From contig CAKTZI010000071.1 of assembly GCA_934635385.1 (NCBI GenBank), positions 1-13,753 on the forward strand: 13,753 nucleotides of DNA, in the 5' to 3' direction. The DNA is from an uncultured Kiritimatiellota bacterium. GTDB taxonomy: Bacteria; Verrucomicrobiota; Kiritimatiellia; RFP12; UBA1067. The notes beneath the pieces were generated by a model. It was not told the origin of the DNA and ran no database searches. It was given only the letters and a program-made list of their open reading frames with translations. The position numbers and the translations under genes are program-made. Shown here piece after piece: positions 1 through 7,432 of this stretch. Each line of letters opens with the position of its first letter. Within the stretch, counting starts at the first letter, position 1.

Positions 1-63
1 ATGTTCAGGGCCGCCCTGAACCCAGAAGTCCTGCTGGACGTCCTCTTCCTCAGAAAAAAGTAA
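1..63 (+). CDS. Possible 3' end of a gene cut by the window edge
   Basis: Frame 1 is open from the first base to a TAA at 61-63 and gives 20 residues ending in LLDVLFLRKK. The frame is open at the left boundary, so this may be the C-terminus of a longer protein. The pattern N-P-x-V-L-L-x-x-L-x-L-R loosely resembles the last helix of DNA polymerase III delta-prime (HolB) and related clamp-loader subunits, but 20 residues cannot establish this. It is followed within about 20 bases by the porin promoter, which fits a gene boundary here. It could also be a chance open frame. Confidence 0.3.
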   Translation: MFRAALNPEVLLDVLFLRKK

Positions 64-82
64 ATGCTGTTGCCGTGCCCCA

Positions 83-111
83 TTGACGGCGCGGACGGAA
101 AAGAGTAAAAT
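83..111 (+). promoter_or_regulatory. Sigma-70-like promoter of the porin gene
   Basis: TTGACG at 83-88 and TAAAAT at 106-111 are separated by 17 bases, a near-consensus housekeeping promoter. Transcription would start near 118, giving a leader of about 29 bases that includes the AAGG ribosome binding site at 136-139. Confidence 0.7.
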
Positions 112-146
112 ATGCTCCATTGATCTGCTCAAAGCAAGGTAAAATA

Positions 147-1670
147 ATGAAAAAACTCATACTTTCCGCGCTTTTCGCGACTGGCCTCGTGGCCGGGATC
201 GAAGCGGCGCCCACCGATACCGTCACGCAGGCCGACCTGCAGGCGATCATCCAGCGGCTCAACAAGCTCGAAGCCGAGAACAAGGCCCAGGCGGCGAAGA
301 TCGCCGAACTTGAGGGCAAGAACAAGGCTCTTGTCGCCCAGCAGGCCGCGACCGAGAAGAAGGTCGCCACGGTGACGGTCGCCAAGGCGGGCGACGGCGC
401 GGCGAAGGCCGACAAGACGACGGAAGTCTCGGAGTCGGGCAAGATCTACACGACCGAGAATGGCAAGAAGTACTACCTCGCCGACGCGACGGCCAACATC
501 TTCGAGCCGCTGTCTGAGTCGGGCCTCCAGATCACGCCGTATGGTTACCTCGTGTTCGAGGGCGTCTACGCCGACCACGGTCTTGATTTGGACTGGACGA
601 CTGACTTCGTCCGCAAGAAGAGTGATCGTGCGTACAAGAACCACAACTCGACGCTCTCGATGCAGGACTCGATTCTCGGTGTGCAGTTCATGACGCCGGA
701 GGCGTTCAACGGTTGGAAGTTCTCCGGCAAGGCCGAATTCGATCTCGCGGGTGACGATGCGGACGACTATAAGTTCCACTGGCGTCACCTCTACGTGAAT
801 GCCGAACATGAGAGCGGCTGGTCGATTCTGTTCGGGCAGACCTGGCATCTTTGGAAGATGGTCACGCCGTCCGAAATCGATGGTGCGTGGATGGAAAACA
901 CTGGTCATCCGTATCGTCGCAGCCCGCAGCTCCGCATCACGAAGAAGTGGGATTGGGAGGACAGCTCGCTTGAATGGCGTGTCGGCTTCGTCAAGAACGG
1001 CCCGAATGCTTCGACGGATCGTGACGGCGACGGCATGCTCGACTCCTCGGCGTCCGCGTGGGGCTGGTTCGAGACGGCGTTCCTCTATGACCATGAAGCC
1101 GCGTGGGACAAGGGCCGTCGCTGGCTCATCGGCTTGGGCGGCATGTATGGCCGCGACGCGAGCCGCCGCCTGACGGCCGGCGGCGACTGGACGGGCGAGA
1201 GCGACAACTACAACTCGCAGATGGTCATGCTTGCGGCGTCGATTCCGTTCTTGGAGAAGTTCACGCTTACGGGCCAGATCTATGGTGGTGAGAACCTCGG
1301 TCGCGTCCAGGCCGGTTGCGCGCAAAGCATTGCCTTTACGCCGGGCATGATCAACGAGCGCGGCGAAGAGGTCGTCACGGTCGGCGGCTTCGTCGATCTC
1401 GCCTACGAGCTCAATGACACGTGGTCGTTCGCGCTGGGCTACGGCTTCGACGATCCGCGCATTGACAATGGCATGGGCGCGGCTTGGAACGGCGGTGAGA
1501 TCGACACCAATTACTACGAGTTCAACGACCGCCTCTACATCGATGCGTTCTACCGCATCACGTCGAACTTCAAGCTCGGTCTTGAATACGCGCGCCTCAG
1601 CACGAAGTACGCCGAGGACGGCACGTCGCTCGCGAACCGCATCCAGTTCAGCGCGTTCTACGACTTCTAA
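147..1670 (+). CDS. Outer-membrane porin with N-terminal coiled coil (DcaP-like)
   Basis: 507 residues from the ATG at 147. AAGG lies 7 bases upstream; an in-frame TTG at 120 would extend the signal peptide unnaturally. Residues 1-20 (MKKLILSALFATGLVAGIEA) are a signal peptide. Residues about 26-75 form a heptad-like coiled coil rich in Leu, Glu, Lys and Ala, as in periplasmic or trimerising stalks of DcaP-type and other trimeric porins. From about residue 120 on, alternating aromatic and polar strands with Gly and Asp loops fit a beta-barrel, and the protein ends in Phe (AFYDF), the usual outer-membrane insertion signal. The stretch with FGQTW and RSPQLR resembles the conserved barrel part of DcaP-like porins. 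A DRDGDG loop near residues 291-297 looks like a calcium-binding loop. It probably admits small solutes to the periplasm. The substrate is unknown; a link to the following symporter is inferred from position only. Confidence 0.8.
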   Translation: MKKLILSALFATGLVAGIEAAPTDTVTQADLQAIIQRLNKLEAENKAQAAKIAELEGKNKALVAQQAATEKKVATVTVAKAGDGAAKADKTTEVSESGKIYTTENGKKYYLADATANIFEPLSESGLQITPYGYLVFEGVYADHGLDLDWTTDFVRKKSDRAYKNHNSTLSMQDSILGVQFMTPEAFNGWKFSGKAEFDLAGDDADDYKFHWRHLYVNAEHESGWSILFGQTWHLWKMVTPSEIDGAWMENTGHPYRRSPQLRITKKWDWEDSSLEWRVGFVKNGPNASTDRDGDGMLDSSASAWGWFETAFLYDHEAAWDKGRRWLIGLGGMYGRDASRRLTAGGDWTGESDNYNSQMVMLAASIPFLEKFTLTGQIYGGENLGRVQAGCAQSIAFTPGMINERGEEVVTVGGFVDLAYELNDTWSFALGYGFDDPRIDNGMGAAWNGGEIDTNYYEFNDRLYIDAFYRITSNFKLGLEYARLSTKYAEDGTSLANRIQFSAFYDF

Positions 1671-1705
1671 TGGCGGCCTCACAACGGCAAAGATGAACAG
1701 TTGAA

Positions 1706-1740
1706 AGTCGGGGGCTCTCGGTTCGGGGGCCTTCGGCTTT
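1706..1740 (+). terminator. Weak GC-rich hairpin with short T run after the porin gene
   Basis: After the porin stop, a G-rich stretch ends in GGGCCTTCGGCTTTT. GCC-TTC-GGC, extended by G-T pairs, gives a short stem followed by four T. This is a poor intrinsic terminator and may only attenuate transcription into the symporter gene. No promoter was recognised between the two genes. Confidence 0.22.
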
Positions 1741-1786
1741 TGAAAGAAAAAGCAACAACAAAAAGATCAGGTCAGGAAAAGGAAAA

Positions 1787-3295
1787 ATGGAAAAGAAAAG
1801 GGCATCGTGGTCGGGACAGCTCGCGTTCGTGCTGGCGGCGGCCGCTTCGGCAATCGGCTTGGGCAATCTCTGGCGCTTCCCGTATCTCGCGGCGCAGTAC
1901 GGCGGCGGCACGTTCATTCTCGTCTACCTCTGTCTCGTCGTCACGCTCGGCTTCACGCTGATGCTGACCGAGATTGCGATCGGCCGCAAGACGCAGCAGT
2001 CGCAGCTCACCGCCTACAACCACCTGAAGGGGCATGGGCTCCTCAAGGCCCTCGGCGTGGTCGCGACGATCATTCCCGTGCTGATTACGCCCTACTACTG
2101 CGTGATCGGCGGCTGGGTGCTCTACTACCTCAAGGCGTTCGCGCTCATGGCGTTCACGGGCGCGGCCCCGATGGGCGAGGCGGCGGCGGAGTCGGGCGCG
2201 TTCTTCACGGGCTTCGTCTCGGCGCCGTTTGCGCCGTTCGGCTACGGCATGATCTTCGTCCTCGCGTGTGCGGGCGTCATTCTCCTCGGCGTGAAGAACG
2301 GCATCGAGAAGTCGAACCTCGTCATGATGCCGATCCTCTTCCTGATGGCGATCGCGATCTCCCTCTACGTCATCTTCATGCCGGGTTCGGGCGAAGGCCT
2401 CAAGTACTATCTCGTGCCGAACATGGACTGCCTGACGACGGAGAGCGGGACGTTCTCGTTCGCCCTCCTCGGCAAGACGATTCTCGGCGCGATGGGCCAG
2501 ATGTTCTACTCGCTCTCGCTCGCGATGGGCATCATGGTGACGTACGGCTCCTACATGAAGAAGCAGGACTCGATCGAGAAGAGCGTCCGCCGCATCGAGA
2601 TCTTCGACACGCTGATCGCGGTCATCGCCGGCCTCATGATCATCCCGGTCGTCTACATGTTCGCGGTGAAGACGGGCGTGACGCCGGAGCTGATTGCCCA
2701 GCACGGCGGCGACACGGCGCTTGCGACGAAGGCGGCCGTGAAGGCTGCCATGAACGCGGGCCCCGGCCTCATGTTCATCACGCTGCCGAAGGTGTTCGCG
2801 ACGCTCGGCACGGTCGGCCCGTGGATCGGCCTCGCGTTCTTCATCCTCGTCACGTTCGCGGCGGCGACGTCGGCGATCTCGCTCATGGAGGCGTGCGTGG
2901 CGTCCGTCTGCGACGTCCTGCACATCGAGCGCAAGAGCGCGACGTTCTTCACGACGGCGCTCATCATGTTCCTCGCGACGTTCTCGGCGATCGGCTACGG
3001 CCCGTGGGCGGAGATCAAGATCGGCTGGGGCGACCACGCCATGCAGTTCCTCGACTTCTTCGACTTCATCACGAACTCGGTGCTGATGCCGATCACGGCG
3101 GCGGCGACGTGCATCTTCGTCGGCTGGATCCTGAAGCCGAAGGCGATCATCGACGAGGTGGAGGCCGAGGGCGGCGTCTTCAAGGCGAAGCACCTCTATG
3201 TCGTCATGGTCAAGTGGTTCGCGCCGGCGCTCGTGATCGCGATTCTCGTCTCCGAGATCTGCCGCGCGTTCGGCTGGGGCGGCTGGAAGATCTGA
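1787..3295 (+). CDS. Sodium:neurotransmitter symporter family (NSS) amino-acid transporter
   Basis: 502 residues, close to LeuT/MhsT-class bacterial transporters, which carry amino acids inward with sodium. TM1 (residues about 11-33) holds the family hallmark GLGNLWRFPY followed by YGGG, the unwound substrate and sodium site. TM6 contains GQMFYSLSLAMG with a following TYGSY, matching the LeuT TM6 substrate site. TM8 has FAAATSAISLMEA; T361 and S362 match the LeuT Na2-site Thr-Ser pair. I count 11 membrane segments, which is common in bacterial members lacking TM12. The start is supported by AGGAAAAGG just upstream. It lies 116 bases after the porin gene with no clear promoter between, so cotranscription is plausible. 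The substrate cannot be named from sequence; amino acids such as Leu, Tyr or Trp are known for relatives. Confidence 0.93.
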   Translation: MEKKRASWSGQLAFVLAAAASAIGLGNLWRFPYLAAQYGGGTFILVYLCLVVTLGFTLMLTEIAIGRKTQQSQLTAYNHLKGHGLLKALGVVATIIPVLITPYYCVIGGWVLYYLKAFALMAFTGAAPMGEAAAESGAFFTGFVSAPFAPFGYGMIFVLACAGVILLGVKNGIEKSNLVMMPILFLMAIAISLYVIFMPGSGEGLKYYLVPNMDCLTTESGTFSFALLGKTILGAMGQMFYSLSLAMGIMVTYGSYMKKQDSIEKSVRRIEIFDTLIAVIAGLMIIPVVYMFAVKTGVTPELIAQHGGDTALATKAAVKAAMNAGPGLMFITLPKVFATLGTVGPWIGLAFFILVTFAAATSAISLMEACVASVCDVLHIERKSATFFTTALIMFLATFSAIGYGPWAEIKIGWGDHAMQFLDFFDFITNSVLMPITAAATCIFVGWILKPKAIIDEVEAEGGVFKAKHLYVVMVKWFAPALVIAILVSEICRAFGWGGWKI

Positions 3296-3303
3296 TGAAG
3301 GTT

Positions 3304-3373
3304 CACACGGAGTGACGGAGGCACGGAGCAAGCCGCACCAGTCCAGAACTCCGTGTCTCCGTGCCTCCGTGTG
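3304..3373. repeat. Palindromic intergenic element, ACACGGAG type, copy 1
   Basis: Left arm 3304-3328 and right arm 3349-3373 are 25-base inverted repeats matching at 22 of 25 positions, with a 20-base loop. Each arm is itself three ACGGAG (or CTCCGT) units at an exact 8-base period (3307, 3315, 3323 and 3349, 3357, 3365). It sits between the symporter stop and the first lipoprotein gene, and a related copy occurs at 5018-5101. As RNA it would form a long stem that could protect or terminate the symporter transcript. It could also be a REP- or MITE-like mobile element. Confidence 0.8.
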
Positions 3374-3399
3374 AGAAAAGGCGAAAGGAACTGAAGTTG

Positions 3400-3810
3400 A
3401 TGCGAAATCTCGTTGCCGCGTTGGCGCTGGCGCTTGTCTGCGCGGGATGCTTCACCGTCGATTCGGGGACGTCCGCGCTGCTGGCGCCGGACGCCGACGA
3501 GCACGTCATCGTGCGTAACTACGGATGGAACCTTTTCGGCTTCATTCCGCTCGTCTGCGGCAATGCGGATGTCGATTCCTTCTGGGGCTCGACGTTCTTC
3601 TCCGACGAGGTGACGCTTGACGTGGCGCATGACGTGCTGGCTCGGCACGCGGCGGCGGGCGGACGCGAAATCCGCGACGTGGTGGTGCTGGACGACCGGC
3701 AGGCCCTGTTCGTGCCGTTCAGCATCAGCTACATTCCGATTCCGTGGATCGTCCAGTACAAGGAGGTGAACGTCTCCGCGACGCTCGCCCCGAAGGGAGG
3801 CCTGCGATGA
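3400..3810 (+). CDS. Small lipoprotein of unknown function, paralogue of the next gene
   Basis: 136 residues from the ATG at 3400, with AAAGGA at 3384-3389. An upstream in-frame GTG at 3361 would start inside the palindromic element and bury the signal peptide, so I prefer 3400. Residues 1-16 are a lipoprotein-like signal (MRNLVAALALALVCAG) before Cys17; the lipobox is not ideal because Cys occupies -3. The mature part has NYGWNLFGFIPLVCGN (40-55), then STFFSDEVTLDVA, then DVVVLDDRQALFVPF. No known domain is recognised. The same pattern recurs in the next protein with N45 and FLPIASGD (53-60), so the two genes are probably old duplicates. The stop codon overlaps the next start as ATGA, so the pair should be translationally coupled. 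Confidence 0.75.
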   Translation: MRNLVAALALALVCAGCFTVDSGTSALLAPDADEHVIVRNYGWNLFGFIPLVCGNADVDSFWGSTFFSDEVTLDVAHDVLARHAAAGGREIRDVVVLDDRQALFVPFSISYIPIPWIVQYKEVNVSATLAPKGGLR

Positions 3811-4232
3811 GGCGTCAGATGTTGGGGGCCCTTGCGGCGGCGGCCCTGTGCGGCTGTTCGACGACGCTGACGCGGTTGCCGGCGCCGAAGGGGTTGCACG
3901 AGGCGAATGTCCAGCCGCTCGCGACCGTCGAGGTCTCGAACGCCGCCCTCCTGTTCCTGTCGTTCCTGCCGATCGCCTCCGGCGATCCGCAGAGTCCGAA
4001 CAGCGGCGCCTGCACATGGTTTGAGGACACGACGACGGTCGAAAACCAGCTGAAGATGCTGTCGGACGAGTCCGCGCGCATTGGTGCGACGCGGGCGGTC
4101 GACGTGATGACGCTGCGGACGGACGAGTCACTGTTCTTCTTCCTCCTTCAGCGGGAGAAGATCCACACGTCGGCGGTTCTCGTCCGGGACGTGGTGCGTC
4201 CGGCGGAAAACGGAAAGGACAAGACGAAATGA
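3807..4232 (+). CDS. Small lipoprotein of unknown function, second of a pair
   Basis: 141 residues from the ATG at 3807, with an excellent AGGGAGG at 3794-3800. The start overlaps the preceding stop (ATGA). MRRQMLGALAAAALCG precedes Cys17, and LCGC is a usable lipobox. Cys17 falls at the same residue number as in the preceding protein. The region 41-60 (VEVSNAALLFLSFLPIASGD) aligns with residues 36-55 of that protein, followed by TWFEDTTTV against TFFSDEVTL and a DVMTLRTDESLF block against DVVVLDDRQALF. The C-terminus is charged (NGKDKTK). It overlaps panB by ATGA, so three genes form a coupled chain. A role in panB function is not evident; it is more likely an envelope protein that shares a transcript. 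Confidence 0.78.
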   Translation: MRRQMLGALAAAALCGCSTTLTRLPAPKGLHEANVQPLATVEVSNAALLFLSFLPIASGDPQSPNSGACTWFEDTTTVENQLKMLSDESARIGATRAVDVMTLRTDESLFFFLLQREKIHTSAVLVRDVVRPAENGKDKTK

Positions 4233-5002
4233 AGAAGTGGAACGTGGCGGCGATTCGCGCCGCGAAGGGCGTGACGAAACTCGGCTGCTGCACGGCGTAT
4301 GACGCGCCGTTCGCGCGGCTGGCGGACGAGGCGGGCGTGCCGATGATCCTCGTCGGCGACTCGATGGGGATGAACACGCTCGGCTACTCGACGACGCTGC
4401 CCGTCAACATGGGCGACACGCTCGCGGCGACGGCGGCGGTCGCGCGCGCCGTGAAGGACGCGCTCGTCATCGGCGACATGCCGTTCGGCTCGTACCAGTG
4501 CGGCGAGGACGAGGCGATGCGCAACGCGGTCGCGATCATCAAGGCCGGTGCGGACGCCGTGAAGCTGGAAGGCGGCGCGTCCGTCTGCGGCCTCATCCGG
4601 CGCCTCACGACGGCGGGGATTCCCGTCCTCGCGCATGTCGGCATGACGCCGCAGAGCGTCAATGCCTACGGCGGCTTCCGGAAGCAGGGCAAGACGCGCG
4701 AGGGCGCGGAGAAGGTGTTTGCGGACGCGAAGGACGTCGAGAACGCGGGCGCGTTCGCCGTAACCTTGGAGTGCATCCCGTCCGAACTCGCGGCGGAGAT
4801 CACGGCGGCGCTGAAGATCGTCACGGTCGGCATCGGCGCGGGGCCTGTCTGCGACGCGCAGTGGCTCGTGATGCACGACCTCCTGGGCCTGAACGAGCAG
4901 GTCCCGTCGTTCGTGAAGAAGTACGCCGACCTCGCGTCGGTCGTGCGCACGGCGTTCGCGACCTACGTTGCCGACGTGCGCGACGGTGCGTTCCCGACAT
5001 AA
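4229..5002 (+). CDS. panB: 3-methyl-2-oxobutanoate hydroxymethyltransferase
   Basis: 257 residues, normal for the family. The enzyme transfers a hydroxymethyl group from 5,10-methylenetetrahydrofolate to 2-oxoisovalerate to make ketopantoate, the first committed step to pantothenate and CoA, in the cytoplasm. Family motifs are complete: TAYD (22-25), VGDS with metal ligand D44, GDMPFGSY with D83, KLEGG with E114, HVGMTPQ (136-142), GGFRKQGK (148-155), catalytic E181 in LECIP, and GIGAGP. The start overlaps the preceding stop (ATGA) and has AAAGGA at 4214-4219. panC and panD are not adjacent; coaX, which uses the pathway's product, lies about 5 kb downstream. The gene is intact. Confidence 0.96.
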   Translation: MKKWNVAAIRAAKGVTKLGCCTAYDAPFARLADEAGVPMILVGDSMGMNTLGYSTTLPVNMGDTLAATAAVARAVKDALVIGDMPFGSYQCGEDEAMRNAVAIIKAGADAVKLEGGASVCGLIRRLTTAGIPVLAHVGMTPQSVNAYGGFRKQGKTREGAEKVFADAKDVENAGAFAVTLECIPSELAAEITAALKIVTVGIGAGPVCDAQWLVMHDLLGLNEQVPSFVKKYADLASVVRTAFATYVADVRDGAFPT

Positions 5003-5017
5003 TCATTGCTTTCGCTA

Positions 5018-5101
5018 AACACGGAGTTGTTGGAGATGGGAAGACACGGAGTTCTTTCGACGGCACGCTCCGTGTCTCCGTTTCTCCTTGACCTCCGTGT
5101 T
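5018..5101. repeat. Palindromic intergenic element, ACACGGAG type, copy 2
   Basis: Left arm 5018-5051 and right arm 5068-5101 are 34-base inverted repeats, matching at 26 of 34 positions, with a 16-base loop. Ends (AACACGGAG) and innermost blocks (GACACGGAG) are perfect, and mismatches cluster in the middle. The right arm shares CTCCGTGTCTCCGT exactly with the right arm of copy 1 at 3349-3362, so the two are homologous. It lies between the panB stop and the ribBA promoter and could act as a transcript end for panB. Confidence 0.78.
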
Positions 5102-5148
5102 GAGCGCCGCGGGCCTCTTGCCCTGCGAGGGCGCTTGCCAAGGTGGCT

Positions 5149-5179
5149 TTGTCGGTCTCGGAGAAAATCTGCTATAATA
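5149..5179 (+). promoter_or_regulatory. Promoter of ribBA, very short leader
   Basis: TATAAT at 5174-5179 is a perfect -10 box; TTGTCG at 5149-5154 is a plausible -35 with a long 19-base spacer. The ATG begins 13 bases after the -10, so the leader would be only about 6-7 bases. No Shine-Dalgarno sequence is present in the intervening bases. No FMN riboswitch fits in so short a leader. Confidence 0.65.
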
Positions 5180-5192
5180 TCCCGCATCCATC

Positions 5193-6389
5193 ATGAGCGA
5201 AAGATTCGATACGGTTGAGGACTGCCTTGCGGCGCTGAAGCGCGGCGAGATCGTCTTGGTGACGGACGACGCCGACCGCGAGAACGAGGGCGACTGCATC
5301 TGCGCGGCCGAGTTCGCGACGACGGCGAACGTCAACTTCATGGCGACGTACGCGCGCGGCCTCATCTGCATGCCGATGAGCGCGGCCTGGTGCCGGAAGC
5401 TCGACCTGCCGCAGATGGTGCAGACGAACACCGACAACCACCAGACCGCCTTTACCGTCTCGATCGACGCGACCGAGACGACGACCGGCATCTCCGCCGA
5501 GGAGCGTTCGATGACGGCGCTCAAGTGCGTGAAGGACGGCACGACGCCGGACGGCTTCCGCCGGCCGGGCCACATGTTCCCCCTGCGGGCGCGCGAAGGC
5601 GGCGTCCTGCGGCGCGCGGGCCACACGGAGGCGACGGTCGACCTCTGCCGCCTCGCGGGCCTGAAGGAAGTCGGCCTCTGCTGCGAGATCATGAAGGACG
5701 ACGGCACGATGGCGCGCTTCGACGACGTGCGGGCGTTCGCGGCGCGGCACGGCCTCAAGATGATGTCGATCGCCGACCTCATCGCCTACCGCCGCCGGAA
5801 CGACCGGCTCGTCGAACTTGTGGAAGACGTGGACCTGCCGACCGACCATGGGCACTTTCGCCTCAAGATGTACCGCAGTCGCATTTCCGGCCTGGAGCAC
5901 CTCGCGCTCGTGAAGGGCGACGTGGCGGACGGGCGGCCTGTCCTCGTGCGCGTCCATTCGGAGTGCTTCACGGGCGACGTGCTCGGCTCCGAACGCTGCG
6001 ACTGCGGCCCTCAGCTGCACACGGCGATGGAGATGATCGAGCGGGAGGGGCGCGGCGCCGTCCTCTACATGCGGCAGGAGGGGCGCGGCATCGGCCTCGC
6101 GAACAAGCTGCACGCCTACAAGAAGCAGGAGGAGGGGCTCGACACCGTGGAGGCGAACGTCGCGCTCGGCTTCCCGCCGGACCTGCGCGACTACGGCGAA
6201 GGGGCGCAGATGCTCGTCGACCTCGGCATCCGGAAGCTGCGGCTGCTGACGAACAACCCGTGCAAGATCGCGGGGCTGGAGGGCTACGGGCTGGAGATCG
6301 TCGAGCGCGTGCCGATCGTCATCCCGGCGAACGCGCACGACAAGCGCTACCTCGACACGAAGCGCGAGAAGATGGGGCATATCATCTGA
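5193..6389 (+). CDS. ribBA: Bifunctional DHBP synthase / GTP cyclohydrolase II
   Basis: 398 residues, the usual RibBA fusion length. The N-terminal half (about 1-200) makes 3,4-dihydroxy-2-butanone 4-phosphate from ribulose 5-phosphate; it has DDADRENEGD (25-34), RPGHMFPL, HTEATVDLCRLAGL and CEIMKDDGTMAR. The C-terminal half (about 205-398) opens GTP to the pyrimidine precursor; it has HSECFTGDVLGSERCDCG with zinc ligands C258, C269 and C271, RQEGRGIGL, DLRDYGEGAQ and LLTNNPCK. Both active sites look complete, so it supplies both precursors of riboflavin. No other rib genes are in the window. It has its own near-leaderless promoter. Confidence 0.97.
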   Translation: MSERFDTVEDCLAALKRGEIVLVTDDADRENEGDCICAAEFATTANVNFMATYARGLICMPMSAAWCRKLDLPQMVQTNTDNHQTAFTVSIDATETTTGISAEERSMTALKCVKDGTTPDGFRRPGHMFPLRAREGGVLRRAGHTEATVDLCRLAGLKEVGLCCEIMKDDGTMARFDDVRAFAARHGLKMMSIADLIAYRRRNDRLVELVEDVDLPTDHGHFRLKMYRSRISGLEHLALVKGDVADGRPVLVRVHSECFTGDVLGSERCDCGPQLHTAMEMIEREGRGAVLYMRQEGRGIGLANKLHAYKKQEEGLDTVEANVALGFPPDLRDYGEGAQMLVDLGIRKLRLLTNNPCKIAGLEGYGLEIVERVPIVIPANAHDKRYLDTKREKMGHII

Positions 6390-6402
6390 AGTCCCCCGTT
6401 TT

Positions 6403-6411
6403 TGGTATAAT
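6403..6411 (+). promoter_or_regulatory. Extended -10 promoter of trpS, leaderless
   Basis: TGGTATAAT is an extended -10 (TGN-TATAAT) with the hexamer at 6406-6411. Only 7 bases separate it from the ATG at 6419, so transcription should begin at or next to the A of the start codon. No good -35 box is visible, as is allowed for extended -10 promoters. The same nonamer occurs upstream of the ATPase gene on the other strand. Confidence 0.68.
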
Positions 6412-6418
6412 ACGTGCC

Positions 6419-7378
6419 ATGAGAATCTTGACGGGCATTCAGCCTTCGGGCAAGCTCCACTGGGGCAACTATTTCGGTGCGATGAAGTCCATGTTCGACC
6501 TTCAGGAGAAGGGCGAGAACTTCATGTTCATCGCGAACTTCCACGCCATGACGACGGTGCGCGACGGGGCGCAGCTCCGCGCGGCGACGAAAGACGTCGC
6601 GCTTGACTACCTCGCCTGTGGGCTCGACCCCGCGAAGACGGTCATCTACCGCCAGAGCGACGTGCCGGAGGTGCAGGAGCTCACGTGGTACCTCTCGTGC
6701 CTGACGCCGATGGGCCTGCTGGAGCGCTGCCACAGCTACAAGGACAAGCTCGCGCACGGGCTGGAGGCGACGCACGGGCTCTTCGCCTACCCGGTTCTGA
6801 TGGCGGCGGACATCTTGATCATGCAGTCCGACCTCGTGCCGGTCGGGAAGGACCAGAAGCAGCACCTGGAAGTGACGCGCGACCTCGCGCAGAAGTTCAA
6901 CAACGCCTACGGCGAAATCTTCAAGCTGCCGGACGCCTACATCCCGGAGACGGTCGCGACGATTCCGGGGACGGATGGCCAGAAGATGTCGAAGAGCTAC
7001 CACAACACGATCGAGCTCTTCGAGCCGAACGGCTCCATCAAGAAGAAGGTGATGGCCATCGTCACCGACTCGAAGACGATGGAGGAGCCGAAGGAGCCGG
7101 AGGGCAATTCGATCTACGAGCTCTACAAGCTCTTCGCGACGCCGGAGGAGGTCGCCGACATGGCGGCGCATTTCCGCGCGGGCAACTACGGCTACGGCCA
7201 TGCGAAGAAGGCCCTGCTGGAGGCGTATCACCGGCTCTTCGACCCGTTCCGCGCAAAGCGCGAAGAGCTGGCGAAAGACACCGACACGCTGGAGGACATC
7301 CTGCGCGCCGGGGCCGCAAAGGCCCGCGCCGCCGCCGCGCCGACGATGGAGAAGGTGCGCGCCGCCGTCGGACTGTGA
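6419..7378 (+). CDS. trpS: Tryptophan--tRNA ligase
   Basis: 319 residues, typical for bacterial TrpRS. It activates tryptophan with ATP and charges tRNA-Trp. It is a class I synthetase: GIQPSGKLHWGNYFGA (6-21) carries the HIGH-type motif as HWGN at 14-17, and the KMSKS loop is intact at 189-193. The stretch QSDVPEVQELTWYLSCLTPMGLLERCHSYKD is the usual TrpRS tryptophan-pocket region. The frame is open far upstream through ribBA, but homology starts at MRILTGIQPSG and the ATG at 6419 directly follows the -10 box. There is no Shine-Dalgarno sequence; initiation on a leaderless mRNA is inferred. Confidence 0.97.
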   Translation: MRILTGIQPSGKLHWGNYFGAMKSMFDLQEKGENFMFIANFHAMTTVRDGAQLRAATKDVALDYLACGLDPAKTVIYRQSDVPEVQELTWYLSCLTPMGLLERCHSYKDKLAHGLEATHGLFAYPVLMAADILIMQSDLVPVGKDQKQHLEVTRDLAQKFNNAYGEIFKLPDAYIPETVATIPGTDGQKMSKSYHNTIELFEPNGSIKKKVMAIVTDSKTMEEPKEPEGNSIYELYKLFATPEEVADMAAHFRAGNYGYGHAKKALLEAYHRLFDPFRAKREELAKDTDTLEDILRAGAAKARAAAAPTMEKVRAAVGL

Positions 7379-7393
7379 ACGCTGGCGGACGGC

Positions 7394-7423
7394 TTGATTT
7401 TTCAACCGAAACCGTGATATAAT
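7394..7423 (+). promoter_or_regulatory. Promoter of the small membrane protein-nadC operon
   Basis: TTGATT at 7394-7399 and TATAAT at 7418-7423 have an 18-base spacer. The ATG at 7433 is 9 bases beyond the -10, so the mRNA would be leaderless or carry at most about 3 untranslated bases. There is no Shine-Dalgarno sequence before the ATG. Confidence 0.72.
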
Positions 7424-7432
7424 TCAAACATT

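Noticed and set aside
4..20. Short palindrome TTCAGGG-ccg-CCCTGAA near the left edge
   Set aside because: Seven-base arms with a three-base loop inside a possible coding end and no T run; not enough for a terminator or operator call.
129..1682. Long minus-strand open frame (517 codons) covering the porin gene
   Set aside because: It mirrors the porin codon periodicity, has an Arg/Val/Asp/Glu-rich sequence without any domain, and lacks a ribosome binding site; the porin has signal peptide, promoter and C-terminal Phe.
1772..3331. Minus-strand open frame of 519 codons opposite the symporter
   Set aside because: The product is a low-complexity Arg/Asp/Glu/His string, as expected from the antisense of a GC-rich membrane protein gene.
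5003..5192. FMN riboswitch upstream of ribBA
   Set aside because: The space is filled by the palindromic element and a promoter whose leader is about 7 bases; no FMN-aptamer conserved segments were seen.
5390..6418. N-terminal extension of the trpS frame through ribBA
   Set aside because: The extension is a frame-shifted reading of ribBA; the TrpRS family begins at MRILTGIQPSG and a promoter directly precedes that ATG.
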